The notes under the pieces: generated by a model
Databases searched by the model: none
What the model was told of the DNA's origin: nothing
What the model saw: the letters and a program-made list of their open reading frames with translations, nothing else
Made by a program: the position numbers and the translations under genes
NCBI RefSeq assembly: GCF_003612125.1
Contig: NZ_RAWI01000051.1
Coordinates: forward strand, 1-36,230
Direction of reading: 5' to 3'
DNA from: Corallococcus praedator
GTDB taxonomy: Bacteria > Myxococcota > Myxococcia > Myxococcales > Myxococcaceae
Length of the DNA: 36,230 nucleotides
Shown here: positions 22,807-31,214 of the stretch, in pieces
How positions within the stretch are numbered: position 1 is the stretch's first letter
How the letters are laid out: every line of letters begins with the position of its first letter

Positions 22807-23958
22807 GTGCCTGCCTCCCTCCCCACCTGGCATCTGCTCTCGGGCGAGTACCCGCCAATGGTGGGCGGCGTCGCGGACTACACCCAACTCATCGCCGACG
22901 CGTTGGTGCGCGCGGGCGAGCAGGTCCACGTGTGGGCGCCGGGCCCGTCGGGGGTCGTGACGGAGGACGGGGTGACGGTCCACCGCGCGCCGGGGCGGTT
23001 CTCCCCGGGCGACCTGCGGGCGCTGTCGCGCGAGCTGGATGCGTGCCCCGGGCCGCGAAGGCTGCTGCTCCAGTACGTGCCGCACGCGCTGGGACTGAAG
23101 GCGATGAACGTCCCGTTCTGCGCGTGGTTCGCCGCGCGGAGGAAGGACGAGCGGCAGGTGTTCTTCCACGAGGTCGTCTACCCGTGGAGCCTCCACGCTC
23201 CCTGGAGGCACCATGTGCTGGCCGCGACCACGCGGGTGATGCTGCGGCTGGTGGCGGAGTCCGCGGACCGGAGCTTCGTCTCCATCCCGACGTGGGCGGA
23301 GCACCTGTCGGCCAGGGCGAAGCAGCGCACCGAATGGCGTCCCGTGCCCAGCAACCTCCCGACGGAGGTGTCCGCCGTGGACGTGCTCCGGGCGAGGGCG
23401 TCCCTGCCCGAGGGGCCGGTGGTGGGCCACTTCGGCACGTACGGTTCGGCCATCGTGGGGCCGCTGGAGTCGGTGCTCGCCTCCGTGCTGCGCGCGGATC
23501 CGCGGAGGCAGGGGCTGCTGCTGGGCCGGGGCAGCCGCGCGTTCATGGAGGCCGTGGTGCGACGACGTCCGGACGTGGCGGCCCGCCTCCAGGCCCGCGA
23601 CGCGCTCTCGCCGGGCGAGGCCGCGGCCTTCCTGCGGGTTTGCGATGTGCTGGTGCAACCGTATCCGGATGGCGTCAGCACGCGCAGGGGCAGCGCGATG
23701 GCGGGCCTGGGCCTGGGCGTCCCCATGGTCACGAACACGGGCCATCTCACGGAGCCCCTGTGGCGCGAGCTGCTTCCCGTGGCGCTGGTGGAAGGCACGG
23801 CGCCATCGGCCCTGGTGGACGCCACGGAGCACCTGCTCTCGCAGGACGAAGCCCGCCGGGCGTTGGGGGAGCACGCCGCGCGCATCTACCGCGAGCACTT
23901 CGCGCTGGAGCGCACGGTGGAAGCGCTCTTGCGGAAGCCTCCGGGAGGAATGCCGTGA
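22807..23958 (+). CDS. Glycosyltransferase family 4-like protein with unusual donor motif
   Basis: A 383-aa GT-B fold protein. The N-terminal loop LLSGEYPPMVGGVADYT is classic GT4 (Gly-rich acceptor site). The C-terminal half has VVGHFGTYG near residue 214 and DVLVQPYPDGVSTRRGSAMAGLGLG near 281, where GT4 enzymes normally carry E-x7-E. Here no such glutamate pair is seen, so donor binding may differ or activity may be reduced. GTG 22807 is chosen because the fold starts a few residues later. It leads a four-gene plus-strand operon, overlapping the next gene by four bases (GTGA). Confidence 0.85.
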   Translation: MPASLPTWHLLSGEYPPMVGGVADYTQLIADALVRAGEQVHVWAPGPSGVVTEDGVTVHRAPGRFSPGDLRALSRELDACPGPRRLLLQYVPHALGLKAMNVPFCAWFAARRKDERQVFFHEVVYPWSLHAPWRHHVLAATTRVMLRLVAESADRSFVSIPTWAEHLSARAKQRTEWRPVPSNLPTEVSAVDVLRARASLPEGPVVGHFGTYGSAIVGPLESVLASVLRADPRRQGLLLGRGSRAFMEAVVRRRPDVAARLQARDALSPGEAAAFLRVCDVLVQPYPDGVSTRRGSAMAGLGLGVPMVTNTGHLTEPLWRELLPVALVEGTAPSALVDATEHLLSQDEARRALGEHAARIYREHFALERTVEALLRKPPGGMP

Positions 23959-25118
23959 GCGCCCATGCGTCCCCGCCGCGACTGGCCCTCCTGATGGATC
24001 CACGCGAGGAGGGCTGGCCCAGCATGGACCTCGTGGGCGAGGCGCTGCTGGAGCACCTGTCCGCCCTGCCCCGGGAAGTCACCGTCACCCGCCTGCGTCC
24101 GCCCATGCCCCACGCCGTGCGCCGCCTGCCCCGCGTGGGCACGCGCAATGCGGCCTTCAACGCGGACCGGCTGCTCACCCGCTTCGGGCTCTACCCGGCG
24201 CGACTGCTCCGGGAGCGCCGGGCGCACGACGCATTCCACGTCGTGGATCACACCTACGCACAGCTCGTGCATGCGCTGCCCGCGGAGCGCACCGGCGTCT
24301 TCTGCCACGACCTGGACGCCTTCCGCTCCGTCCTCGAACCGCACCGCGACCCAAGACCGTCATGGTTCCGCTTGATGGCGCGCACCACGCTGAAGGGGCT
24401 GGAGCGTGCGGCCATCGTGTTCCACAGCACGCAGGCGGTCCGCTCGGAGCTGCTCACGCACGGAGTGGTGCCCGAGGACCGGCTGGTGTGGGCACCGTAC
24501 GGCGTGTCTCCCGAGTACCGGGCCGAACCCGTTCCCGGGGACAACAGCGACGCCGTGCTCGCACCGCTGCATGGCAGGCCGTACCTGCTGCACGTGGGAA
24601 GCGCCATCCGCCGCAAGCGATTGGACGTCCTCTTCGACGTCTTCGCGGCGCTGCGCACGAAGCATCCGGACCTCATGCTGGTCCAGCAGGGCGGCGCGTT
24701 GGACGCGACGCAGCGGGCGCAGGTGAAGCGGCTCGGGCTGGAAGGCGCGCTGGTGCAACCACCGCGACAGGAGCGGCCGACCCTCGCGGGCCTCTACCGA
24801 CGCGCGAGCGCCGTGCTGGTCCCCAGTGAAGCGGAGGGCTTCGGCCTGCCCGTCATCGAGGCCCTGGCGTGCGGCGCGCCCGTGGTGGCCAGCGACCTGC
24901 CGGTGCTGCGGGAAGTGGGGGCCGACGCCTGCACCTACTGCCCGGTGGGCGACGTGGAGAACTGGACGAGCGTGGTGGATGCGCTGCTCACCGGTCGTCG
25001 GCCCGCGCCCGCGCGCGAGTCACGACACGCACGGGCCGCCCGCTTCACCTGGGGCGCCCACGCTCGCACCGTGCTGGACGCCTACCTGCGATTGCTTGAC
25101 CGACCCGGACGGGTCTGA
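23955..25118 (+). CDS. Glycosyltransferase family 4 protein
   Basis: A 387-aa GT-B glycosyltransferase starting at GTG 23955 inside the previous stop (GTGA). The donor domain opens with YLLHVGSAIRRKRLDVLFDV near residue 211 and has VPSEAEGFGLPVIEALACGAPVVASDLPVLREVG with the E-x7-E pair (EGFGLPVIE). The acceptor half has VVDHTYAQLVHALP, FCHDLDAFRS and FHSTQAVRSELL, a pattern common in mannosyl/glucosyl GT4 enzymes. It is followed after 14 bp by another GT4 gene. Specific linkage unknown. Confidence 0.92.
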   Translation: MSAHASPPRLALLMDPREEGWPSMDLVGEALLEHLSALPREVTVTRLRPPMPHAVRRLPRVGTRNAAFNADRLLTRFGLYPARLLRERRAHDAFHVVDHTYAQLVHALPAERTGVFCHDLDAFRSVLEPHRDPRPSWFRLMARTTLKGLERAAIVFHSTQAVRSELLTHGVVPEDRLVWAPYGVSPEYRAEPVPGDNSDAVLAPLHGRPYLLHVGSAIRRKRLDVLFDVFAALRTKHPDLMLVQQGGALDATQRAQVKRLGLEGALVQPPRQERPTLAGLYRRASAVLVPSEAEGFGLPVIEALACGAPVVASDLPVLREVGADACTYCPVGDVENWTSVVDALLTGRRPAPARESRHARAARFTWGAHARTVLDAYLRLLDRPGRV

Positions 25119-25132
25119 TTCGGTCGCCCCGC

Positions 25133-26365
25133 GTGCGCATCCTGTTCCTCAACCCCGTGGGAATCCTGGGCGGTGCCGAACGCGCACTGCTGGACCTGCT
25201 CGCTTGCCTGCGCACGCTGGACCCCGCGCTGTCGCTGCACCTGCTCGTAGGCACGGAAGGTCCCCTCGTGGAGGCCGCGCGAGCACTGGGCGTGGACGCT
25301 CGGCCGTTGCCCCTTCCTGCGGCATTGTCCGCGCTCGGGGACAGTGGGCTCCGGGGTCAGGGGCTGGCGGGAGGGCTGCGCTTCGTCCGCGACTCCGCGC
25401 CCGCCGCGCTCCTGCTCGCACGCTACGGCGTCGCACTGAGGCAGGCCGTGCGTGACGCGGCTCCGGACCTGCTTCACTCCAATGGCATCAAGACGCACCT
25501 GCTGACCGCCGCCACCGCGGGCCTGCCCCTGCCGCGCGTCTGGCACGTGCATGACTTCCTGGGCGAGCGCCCCCTCGTGCGCCGCGCTCTGGCGGGGCTG
25601 CGTCCCCTGGCTTCGGCGGCCATCGCGAACTCACAGGCCGTGGGTGAGGATGCGCGGATGGTGCTCGGGAACGTGCCCGTGCACGTGGTGCACAACGGCG
25701 TGGACGTGGAGCGGTTCTCCCCGGGCTCCGGTGACGGCGCGCATCTGGACGCCCTGGCCGCGTTGCCTCCCGCGCCCGAGGGCACGTTGCGCGTGGGGCT
25801 GGTCGCCACCTATGCGCGATGGAAGGGACACGACGTCTTCCTGGAAGCCGCAGCGCTGCTGACGCGTCAGGTCCCCACCCTGCCCGTGCGCTTCTACCTG
25901 GTGGGCGCGCCGCTCTACCGCACGCCCGATTCGCAGTTCACCGACACGGAGCTGCGCGAACAGATTGAACGCCACGGCCTCACCGGGCGCGTGGGACTGG
26001 TGCCCTTTCAAGCCGACCCCGCCCGCGTGTACCGCGCCCTGGAGGTCTTCGTGCACGCCAGCACCCGCCGCGAACCCTTCGGCCTCACCATCGCGGAGGC
26101 GCTCGCATGCGGGCGCGCCGCCGTCGTCTCCAGGACGAGCGGCGCGGCGGAAGCACTTCGCGATGGAGAAGACGTGCTGGCCATCGACCCCGGTGATGCA
26201 CGGGTCCTTTCGGAAGCACTGCTCCGCCTGCTTGGGGACGAAGGTCTGCGCGGACGACTGGCGACCGCGGCCCGGCACACCGCCGTGCGCTGCTTCTCCC
26301 GCGAGCGCTACGCTCGGGAGATCCTCGCCGTGTACCGGCAGCTCGTGCCACGGGAGCGAGGGTGA
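25133..26365 (+). CDS. Glycosyltransferase family 4 protein
   Basis: A 410-aa GT-B glycosyltransferase from GTG 25133. The first strand and glycine loop read RILFLNPVGILGGAERALLDLL. Later come WHVHDFLGERP, VHVVHNGVDVERFSPG, LVATYARWKGHDVFLEA and the E-x7-E donor motif EPFGLTIAE followed by ALACGRAAVV. The Gly-Gly-Ala-Glu loop is typical of enzymes that bind a lipid-linked acceptor. It is the third gene of the plus-strand GT operon and its stop overlaps the next start. Confidence 0.93.
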   Translation: MRILFLNPVGILGGAERALLDLLACLRTLDPALSLHLLVGTEGPLVEAARALGVDARPLPLPAALSALGDSGLRGQGLAGGLRFVRDSAPAALLLARYGVALRQAVRDAAPDLLHSNGIKTHLLTAATAGLPLPRVWHVHDFLGERPLVRRALAGLRPLASAAIANSQAVGEDARMVLGNVPVHVVHNGVDVERFSPGSGDGAHLDALAALPPAPEGTLRVGLVATYARWKGHDVFLEAAALLTRQVPTLPVRFYLVGAPLYRTPDSQFTDTELREQIERHGLTGRVGLVPFQADPARVYRALEVFVHASTRREPFGLTIAEALACGRAAVVSRTSGAAEALRDGEDVLAIDPGDARVLSEALLRLLGDEGLRGRLATAARHTAVRCFSRERYAREILAVYRQLVPRERG

Positions 26366-27513
26366 TGCGTCCCCGGAAGCTCGTCACCGTCTCCCACTCG
26401 TACGTCGTCACGCTCAACCGCCGGCTGGCCAACGAGATGACGCGCGTGGGCGCGGGCCGCTGGGACGTCACCGCCGTGGCACCGCGCGCCTTTCACGGCG
26501 ACCTGAGTCCGCTGGTGCTCCAGCGTGAACCCGGCGAGCCCGTGCACATCGAGGCCGTGCGCGCCTTCTTCAGCCGCTCCCTGCACGGCTTCGTCTACGG
26601 CCCGGAGCTGCGCGCCCACCTGTCGCGAGGCGTGGACCTGGTGCACGCGTGGGAGGAGCCCTACGTGCTGTCGGGCCTGGAGGTGGCGATGCTGACGCCG
26701 CGCCGGGTGCCGCTCGTGCTCTGCACGGCGCAGAACCTGACCAAGCGCTACCCCCCACCCTTCGCACAGGCCGAGCGTTTCGTCGTGCACCGCGCTGCGG
26801 GCTGGGTCGCGTGGGGACAGACGGTGCGGGACACGCTCCAGTCACGTCGCGACTACGCGCTGCGGCCCTCGCGCTTCATCCCCATGGGCGTGGACGTGGA
26901 GCAGTTCCGACCGGACGCGGCGGCGGGCGCGGACTTCCGGAGGAAGCTCGGCTGGGAGACGGAAGGGCCTCCGGTGGTGGGCTATCTGGGGCGCTTCGTT
27001 CCGGAGAAGGGCGTGCGCCTGTTGATGGAGGCGCTCGATGCCCTGCGCACGCCCTGGAGGGCCCTCTTCGTCGGTGGCGGCCCCATGGAAGCGACGCTGC
27101 GAGACTGGGCGTCACGTCACGCCGACCGCGTGCGCGTCGTCACCGGCGTGCCGCACGCGGGAGTGCCCCAGGCGCTGAATGCCATGGACGTGCTCTGCGC
27201 GCCCAGCCAGACGACGCCCCGGTGGAAGGAGCAGTTCGGTCGCATGCTCGCGGAGGCCTTCGCGTGCGGAGTGCCCGTGCTCGGCAGCGATTCCGGTGAG
27301 GTGCCCTTCACGGTGGGCGATGCCGGACAGGTCCTGCAAGAAGCGAACGTCCCCGAGTGGACCCGAGCGCTCGCGGACCTGCTGGAGAATCCATCGATGC
27401 GTCGCGAACAGGGCAGGAAGGGCCGTGAGCGCGCGCTGTCCCACTTCGCCTGGCCGGTGGTGGCGCGAGCCCACCTCGACTTCTTCGAGGAAGTGCTCCA
27501 GCGCCGCGCCTGA
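26365..27513 (+). CDS. Glycosyltransferase family 4 protein
   Basis: A 382-aa GT-B glycosyltransferase, last of the plus-strand operon. ATG 26365 shares one base with the previous stop (TGATG) and has GGAG eight bases upstream; GTG 26362 would add one residue. Features: RFIPMGVDVEQFRPD, VVGYLGRFVPEKGVRLLMEAL, and the donor motif EQFGRMLAE within WKEQFGRMLAEAFACGVPV. The N-terminal half (VSHSYVVTLNRRLANEM) lacks the usual Gly-Gly loop, so its acceptor pocket differs from its neighbours. It converges with the GT4 at 27523, nine bases apart. Confidence 0.92.
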   Translation: MRPRKLVTVSHSYVVTLNRRLANEMTRVGAGRWDVTAVAPRAFHGDLSPLVLQREPGEPVHIEAVRAFFSRSLHGFVYGPELRAHLSRGVDLVHAWEEPYVLSGLEVAMLTPRRVPLVLCTAQNLTKRYPPPFAQAERFVVHRAAGWVAWGQTVRDTLQSRRDYALRPSRFIPMGVDVEQFRPDAAAGADFRRKLGWETEGPPVVGYLGRFVPEKGVRLLMEALDALRTPWRALFVGGGPMEATLRDWASRHADRVRVVTGVPHAGVPQALNAMDVLCAPSQTTPRWKEQFGRMLAEAFACGVPVLGSDSGEVPFTVGDAGQVLQEANVPEWTRALADLLENPSMRREQGRKGRERALSHFAWPVVARAHLDFFEEVLQRRA

Positions 27514-27522
27514 GCCGGAAGC

Positions 27523-28656
27523 TCAAGCCTCCAGCCGGGCCACCAGCGCCTCCGCCATCGCATCCCACGTCCAGGCGCGCAGCGTGGACGACACCGCCGC
27601 GACGGCGGGCGCCAACGCATCACCACGGTTCCGCCAGTCCTCCAGGCGCCGCATCAACTCCCCCGAATCCTCCGGCGAGTCGAGCAGCAGCCCCTGGAGC
27701 TCAGCCGGGTAGCGCTCGGCCACGCCCGCCGAGCGACTCACCAGCGCGGGAATGCCCACGCACAGCGCCTCATGCACGCCCAGGCCGTAGGGCTCGTAGC
27801 GCGTGGGCGCCACCAGCAGATCCGCGGCGGCCAGCAGGCGGGGCACATCCTTGCGGAAGCCCAGGAACCGGACGCGCTCCCCCAGCCCTCTCAGCCGCGC
27901 CTCGCGCTCCCAGGCATCCCGCTGCGCGCCCGTTCCCACCACGTACAGGTCCACGTCCCACGCCTTCACCGCGCACAGTCGGACCCACGCGTAGAAGAGC
28001 GTGTCGAAGCCCTTTCGCTGGTCACCCATCGCGCCCACGAACAGCGCCACGCGCCGCTCCTCGGGCCAGCCCAGCGACGCCCGGGCCTCACGCCGGAGCG
28101 ACGGGGACGTGGACGCAAAGCGCGTCGGATCCCCACCCAGGTAGACGACGTGGACCCGCGAAGGCTCGACGCCTGTCGCGGCCATCAGGTCCTGCCGCGT
28201 GCGCTCCGAGTTCGCGATGATGATCCGAGCACTCCGCAGCGCGCGCTGCTCACGCCGCAGGTACACGCGGTGACTCACCTGGCCCTTGAGCCGGCGCAGC
28301 GGATTGCCCACGGGCTGCGGCGCATGCGCACCGTGGACGTAGTGGACCCAGTTGGCCGCGGGAACCACGCAGTTGCCGCCGTTGGCCACCACCTGCCCGC
28401 CCTCCGCCAGCGTGCGCGTGGCCCAGAAGCGTCCCACCGCATCGAGCAACGGCTCGCCCAGCAGGTACGCATTCGCGGGCTTGGGCACGCGGATGAAGCG
28501 CACGTTGGGGTAGCGCAGCAGCGAGTCCTCCACCCGGTGCGCCACCAGTCGCACCGGCCCGCCGCGACGCGCGAGCCAGTCCGCCAGCGCGAGGTTCGCC
28601 CGGTCCATGCCTCCGGTGGAGACGAAGTCACCGGCGATGAGCGTGTACGGCCGCAT
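27523..28656 (-). CDS. Glycosyltransferase family 4 protein
   Basis: A 377-aa GT-B glycosyltransferase. N-terminal loop: LIAGDFVSTGGMDRANLALADWL. Donor domain: VALFVGAMGDQRKGFDTLFYA near residue 203, VRFLGFRKDVPRLLAAADLLVAP, and the E-x7-E motif EPYGLGVHE followed by ALCVGIPALV. Its start lies 29 bp inside the end of the upstream wzy-like gene, so it is the last cistron of the wzc operon. Specificity unknown. Confidence 0.92.
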   Translation of the reverse strand: MRPYTLIAGDFVSTGGMDRANLALADWLARRGGPVRLVAHRVEDSLLRYPNVRFIRVPKPANAYLLGEPLLDAVGRFWATRTLAEGGQVVANGGNCVVPAANWVHYVHGAHAPQPVGNPLRRLKGQVSHRVYLRREQRALRSARIIIANSERTRQDLMAATGVEPSRVHVVYLGGDPTRFASTSPSLRREARASLGWPEERRVALFVGAMGDQRKGFDTLFYAWVRLCAVKAWDVDLYVVGTGAQRDAWEREARLRGLGERVRFLGFRKDVPRLLAAADLLVAPTRYEPYGLGVHEALCVGIPALVSRSAGVAERYPAELQGLLLDSPEDSGELMRRLEDWRNRGDALAPAVAAVSSTLRAWTWDAMAEALVARLEA

Positions 28657-30082
28657 TCCGATTCCAGTACGCGCTGAAGAACGCCGCGTTGAGCAGCCAG
28701 AACTCCATGCCCATCTGGCTCATGAAGAACGGATAGCTGAAGGTGAGGGCCACCGCGCCCAGGTCATAGGCGAACAACAGGCTGCCCCACAGCCAGAACT
28801 CACCCGCCGAGTCCTCGCGCCGGATGGCCACCCGGAAGCCCCACACCATCGTCACCAGCAGGGCCAGCGGATAGAAGAGGATGGCCAGGAACCCGCCGTC
28901 GAACACCCACCCCGACCACTGGATCTCCGCCCACAGCGGCGGGTACTCGCGGTCGCTGTTGTCGCCGAAGTAGGCGTTGGCCATGCCGTAGCGGCCCAGC
29001 CCCGCGCCCAGCGGATACTCCGGCAGGCGCTCCCCGAAGGTGTCCTCCAGGAAGTGGCCCCGGTTGCCCTGGTACACCTGACTGGGATCCGACGCGGTGA
29101 GGGTGCTCCAGCGCGCCAGCACCGCGTCGCCGCCCACCGCGACCGCCCAGCCGAAGGCGACCACCGCGAGCCCACCCACGACACCGCCCAGCACCGCCAG
29201 CCGCATCAGCCGGCCGCCCACCATCAGCACCAGCCCCATGGCGAGCATGCACACCAGCAGCGTCACCGCCGCCGCGCGCACCTGACACAGGTACAGGCTC
29301 ACCAGACCCACGCCGATACCGCCCACGCCCAGCACGCGCTTCCACGTGTCCTGACGACTCAAGAGCAGCGCGCCGCCCAGCAGCACCGCGTAGAAGGCAC
29401 CGGTGGCCGCGCCACCCGGCAGGTCCGTCAGGCCCATGGGCCGGAAGACGCGTGCACCGCTGGCCGTCTCGAACTGGAGGCTGCGGATGTAGCCCTCGCC
29501 CTGGCCCTCGACGACCGAGGACAGCGCGGGCTGGAAGCGGCCGGGGAAGTACACCTGCAGCACGCCCATCGTCGCGCTCGCCATGTTGAACAGGAAGAGC
29601 AACAGGACGACGCGCCGGAACATCTTCTCGTCGATGCGCAGCCGGCTGGCCCAGAACAACGGCGCGAAGACGGAGGCCTGGATGCCCACCTGCGCCGCCG
29701 CCGCCAGCGGGCTGGTGGTGCCGGGGTGGAAGAAGTTGAGCGCCGTCACGCCCACGTACGCCAGCAGGAAGGGCATCGCCGGATGCTTGAGGCGGCGCCC
29801 CTTCACCAACGCCAGCAACCCGAGGCTCGTGCCGAACGCCAGGATGCGGAACACCACCCGCAACGGAGACAGCGCCTCCAGCAGCAGCGCGAGCTGACAG
29901 CCGAACAGCAGCGCGATGAAGGCCACCACCACCCGGCCCGAGCCGAAGAACCCGATGGGCGCCGTCGGAGCCGGAGCCCCCTGCACGGGCGCTTCGGGCA
30001 CGCGTCGCACGTACCGCTGATGCAGCACGCCGGGTCCCCGCAGGCCGGGACGCCCGGAGGCCACAGGACGGGCCCCCTTCAT
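28628..30082 (-). CDS. O-antigen polymerase-like (Wzy/WaaL family) membrane protein
   Basis: A 484-aa multipass protein with about 11 hydrophobic helices from residue 45 on, preceded by a Pro/Arg/Gly-rich cytoplasmic tail. The long periplasmic loop around residues 330-400 has GNRGHFLEDTFGERLPEYPLGAGLGRYGMANAYFG, matching the pattern of O-antigen polymerases and ligases. Likely role: joining undecaprenyl-linked repeats. It overlaps the previous gene by 4 bp (ATGA) and the next by 29 bp. It is quite different from the TPR-bearing family member at 3666, so the locus has two candidate polymerases, one of which may be a ligase or serve another glycan. Confidence 0.82.
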   Translation of the reverse strand: MKGARPVASGRPGLRGPGVLHQRYVRRVPEAPVQGAPAPTAPIGFFGSGRVVVAFIALLFGCQLALLLEALSPLRVVFRILAFGTSLGLLALVKGRRLKHPAMPFLLAYVGVTALNFFHPGTTSPLAAAAQVGIQASVFAPLFWASRLRIDEKMFRRVVLLLFLFNMASATMGVLQVYFPGRFQPALSSVVEGQGEGYIRSLQFETASGARVFRPMGLTDLPGGAATGAFYAVLLGGALLLSRQDTWKRVLGVGGIGVGLVSLYLCQVRAAAVTLLVCMLAMGLVLMVGGRLMRLAVLGGVVGGLAVVAFGWAVAVGGDAVLARWSTLTASDPSQVYQGNRGHFLEDTFGERLPEYPLGAGLGRYGMANAYFGDNSDREYPPLWAEIQWSGWVFDGGFLAILFYPLALLVTMVWGFRVAIRREDSAGEFWLWGSLLFAYDLGAVALTFSYPFFMSQMGMEFWLLNAAFFSAYWNRNAAVHAHRR

Positions 30083-31203
30083 GCCAGGGGCTCCGGGGCC
30101 ACGGAGCGCACCGCCGCCTCCAGCGCCTCCAGGAACGCGGACGGAGCACTCAGCGCCTGCGCCCGCGCGGGTCCGCCAAGGCCCAGCTTCCGCCGGGTCT
30201 CCCCATCCTCGATGAGGCTCCGCAGCGCCTGCGCCAGCGCCTCCGCCTTCGGAGGCACCAGCACGCCGCACGACGCATCGACGATCTCCAGCGGCCCGCC
30301 CAGCGCGGTGGTGACCACGGGAAGCCCGGCGTACAGCGCCTCCACGAACGCGAGGCCGAAGGGCTCCGGTCCGGTGTTCGGCTGACAGTGCACCTCCGCC
30401 GCGCGCAGCAGCCGGGGCACATCCGAGCGCTGCCCCAGGAAGCGCACCCGGTCGGAGAGCCCCAGCAGCGCGGCCTGGGCCTTCAAGCCCTCTTCGTACG
30501 CGACCTCCTCCGGTCGCTGCGCCCCACCCGCGAACCACGCCTTCCAGCCCGGCACCTGTCGCAGCCGGCCCAGCGATTCCAGGAGCAGTCGCTGGCCCTT
30601 CCACTCCTGCATCCGGCTGGCGTGGACGATGACGACGTCCTCCGCGCCCGCACCCAGCTCACCTCGGAGCGAAGCGCGCTCGGAAGCGGTGAGCCCCGCG
30701 CCGCCCTCCGGCACGGGAGGATGGAGCACGCGCCACGGCGTGCGCGGGTACACCCGGGCCAGCGTGGCCGCGGTGTAGCGGCTGTTGCACAGCGCCAGCC
30801 GAGGCTCGGTGACGCGCGCCCAGCGCTCCACCCAGTGCTCGCCCGTGAGCGCGTCATGCTGGAAGAAGAGGAGCGGCACCCCGGCCGTGCGCACCACCGG
30901 CCCGAAGAGCGCCTGCGGCCACGCCGCGTGACACACCACCGCGGAGAACACCTCGCGCTTCAGCAGGGCCATCAACGCGCGGCGCGCCTCCCACACCAAC
31001 CAGGGACGGCTCACCTTCGCGGGCCCCAGCAGGTGCAGCGCGGCGCCCGCCGAGCGCAGCTCCTCCGCGATGCGGCCCTCGAAGCACAGCGCGAACGCGT
31101 GCTCCACGCCCCCACCGCGCCGCGCCCCCGCGAGCGCCAGCGTGCGCAGGAACGTCTCGATGCCGCCGTACAGGTTGCCGCTGGACACGTGCAGCACGCG
31201 CAT
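30079..31203 (-). CDS. Glycosyltransferase family 4 protein
   Basis: A 374-aa GT-B glycosyltransferase. The opening is MRVLHVSSGNLYGGIETFLRTL with the Gly-Gly-x-Glu acceptor loop. The donor half has VVIVHASRMQEWKGQRLLLES, VRFLGQRSDVPRLLRAAEVHC and the E-x7-E motif EPFGLAFVE followed by ALYAGLPVVTTALGG. ATG 31203 is preferred to 31218, as the conserved strand starts at once and a GAGG lies about 10 bases upstream. It is cistron three of the wzc operon, 11 bp after the previous gene. Confidence 0.93.
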   Translation of the reverse strand: MRVLHVSSGNLYGGIETFLRTLALAGARRGGGVEHAFALCFEGRIAEELRSAGAALHLLGPAKVSRPWLVWEARRALMALLKREVFSAVVCHAAWPQALFGPVVRTAGVPLLFFQHDALTGEHWVERWARVTEPRLALCNSRYTAATLARVYPRTPWRVLHPPVPEGGAGLTASERASLRGELGAGAEDVVIVHASRMQEWKGQRLLLESLGRLRQVPGWKAWFAGGAQRPEEVAYEEGLKAQAALLGLSDRVRFLGQRSDVPRLLRAAEVHCQPNTGPEPFGLAFVEALYAGLPVVTTALGGPLEIVDASCGVLVPPKAEALAQALRSLIEDGETRRKLGLGGPARAQALSAPSAFLEALEAAVRSVAPEPLA

Positions 31204-31214
31204 GGGGTCGGGCC

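Noticed and set aside
27511-27525. TGAGC-N5-GCTCA inverted repeat between convergent GT4 genes as a terminator
   Set aside because: Three of its five pairs are forced by two facing TGA stop codons; a 5-bp stem without a T-run is too weak to call.
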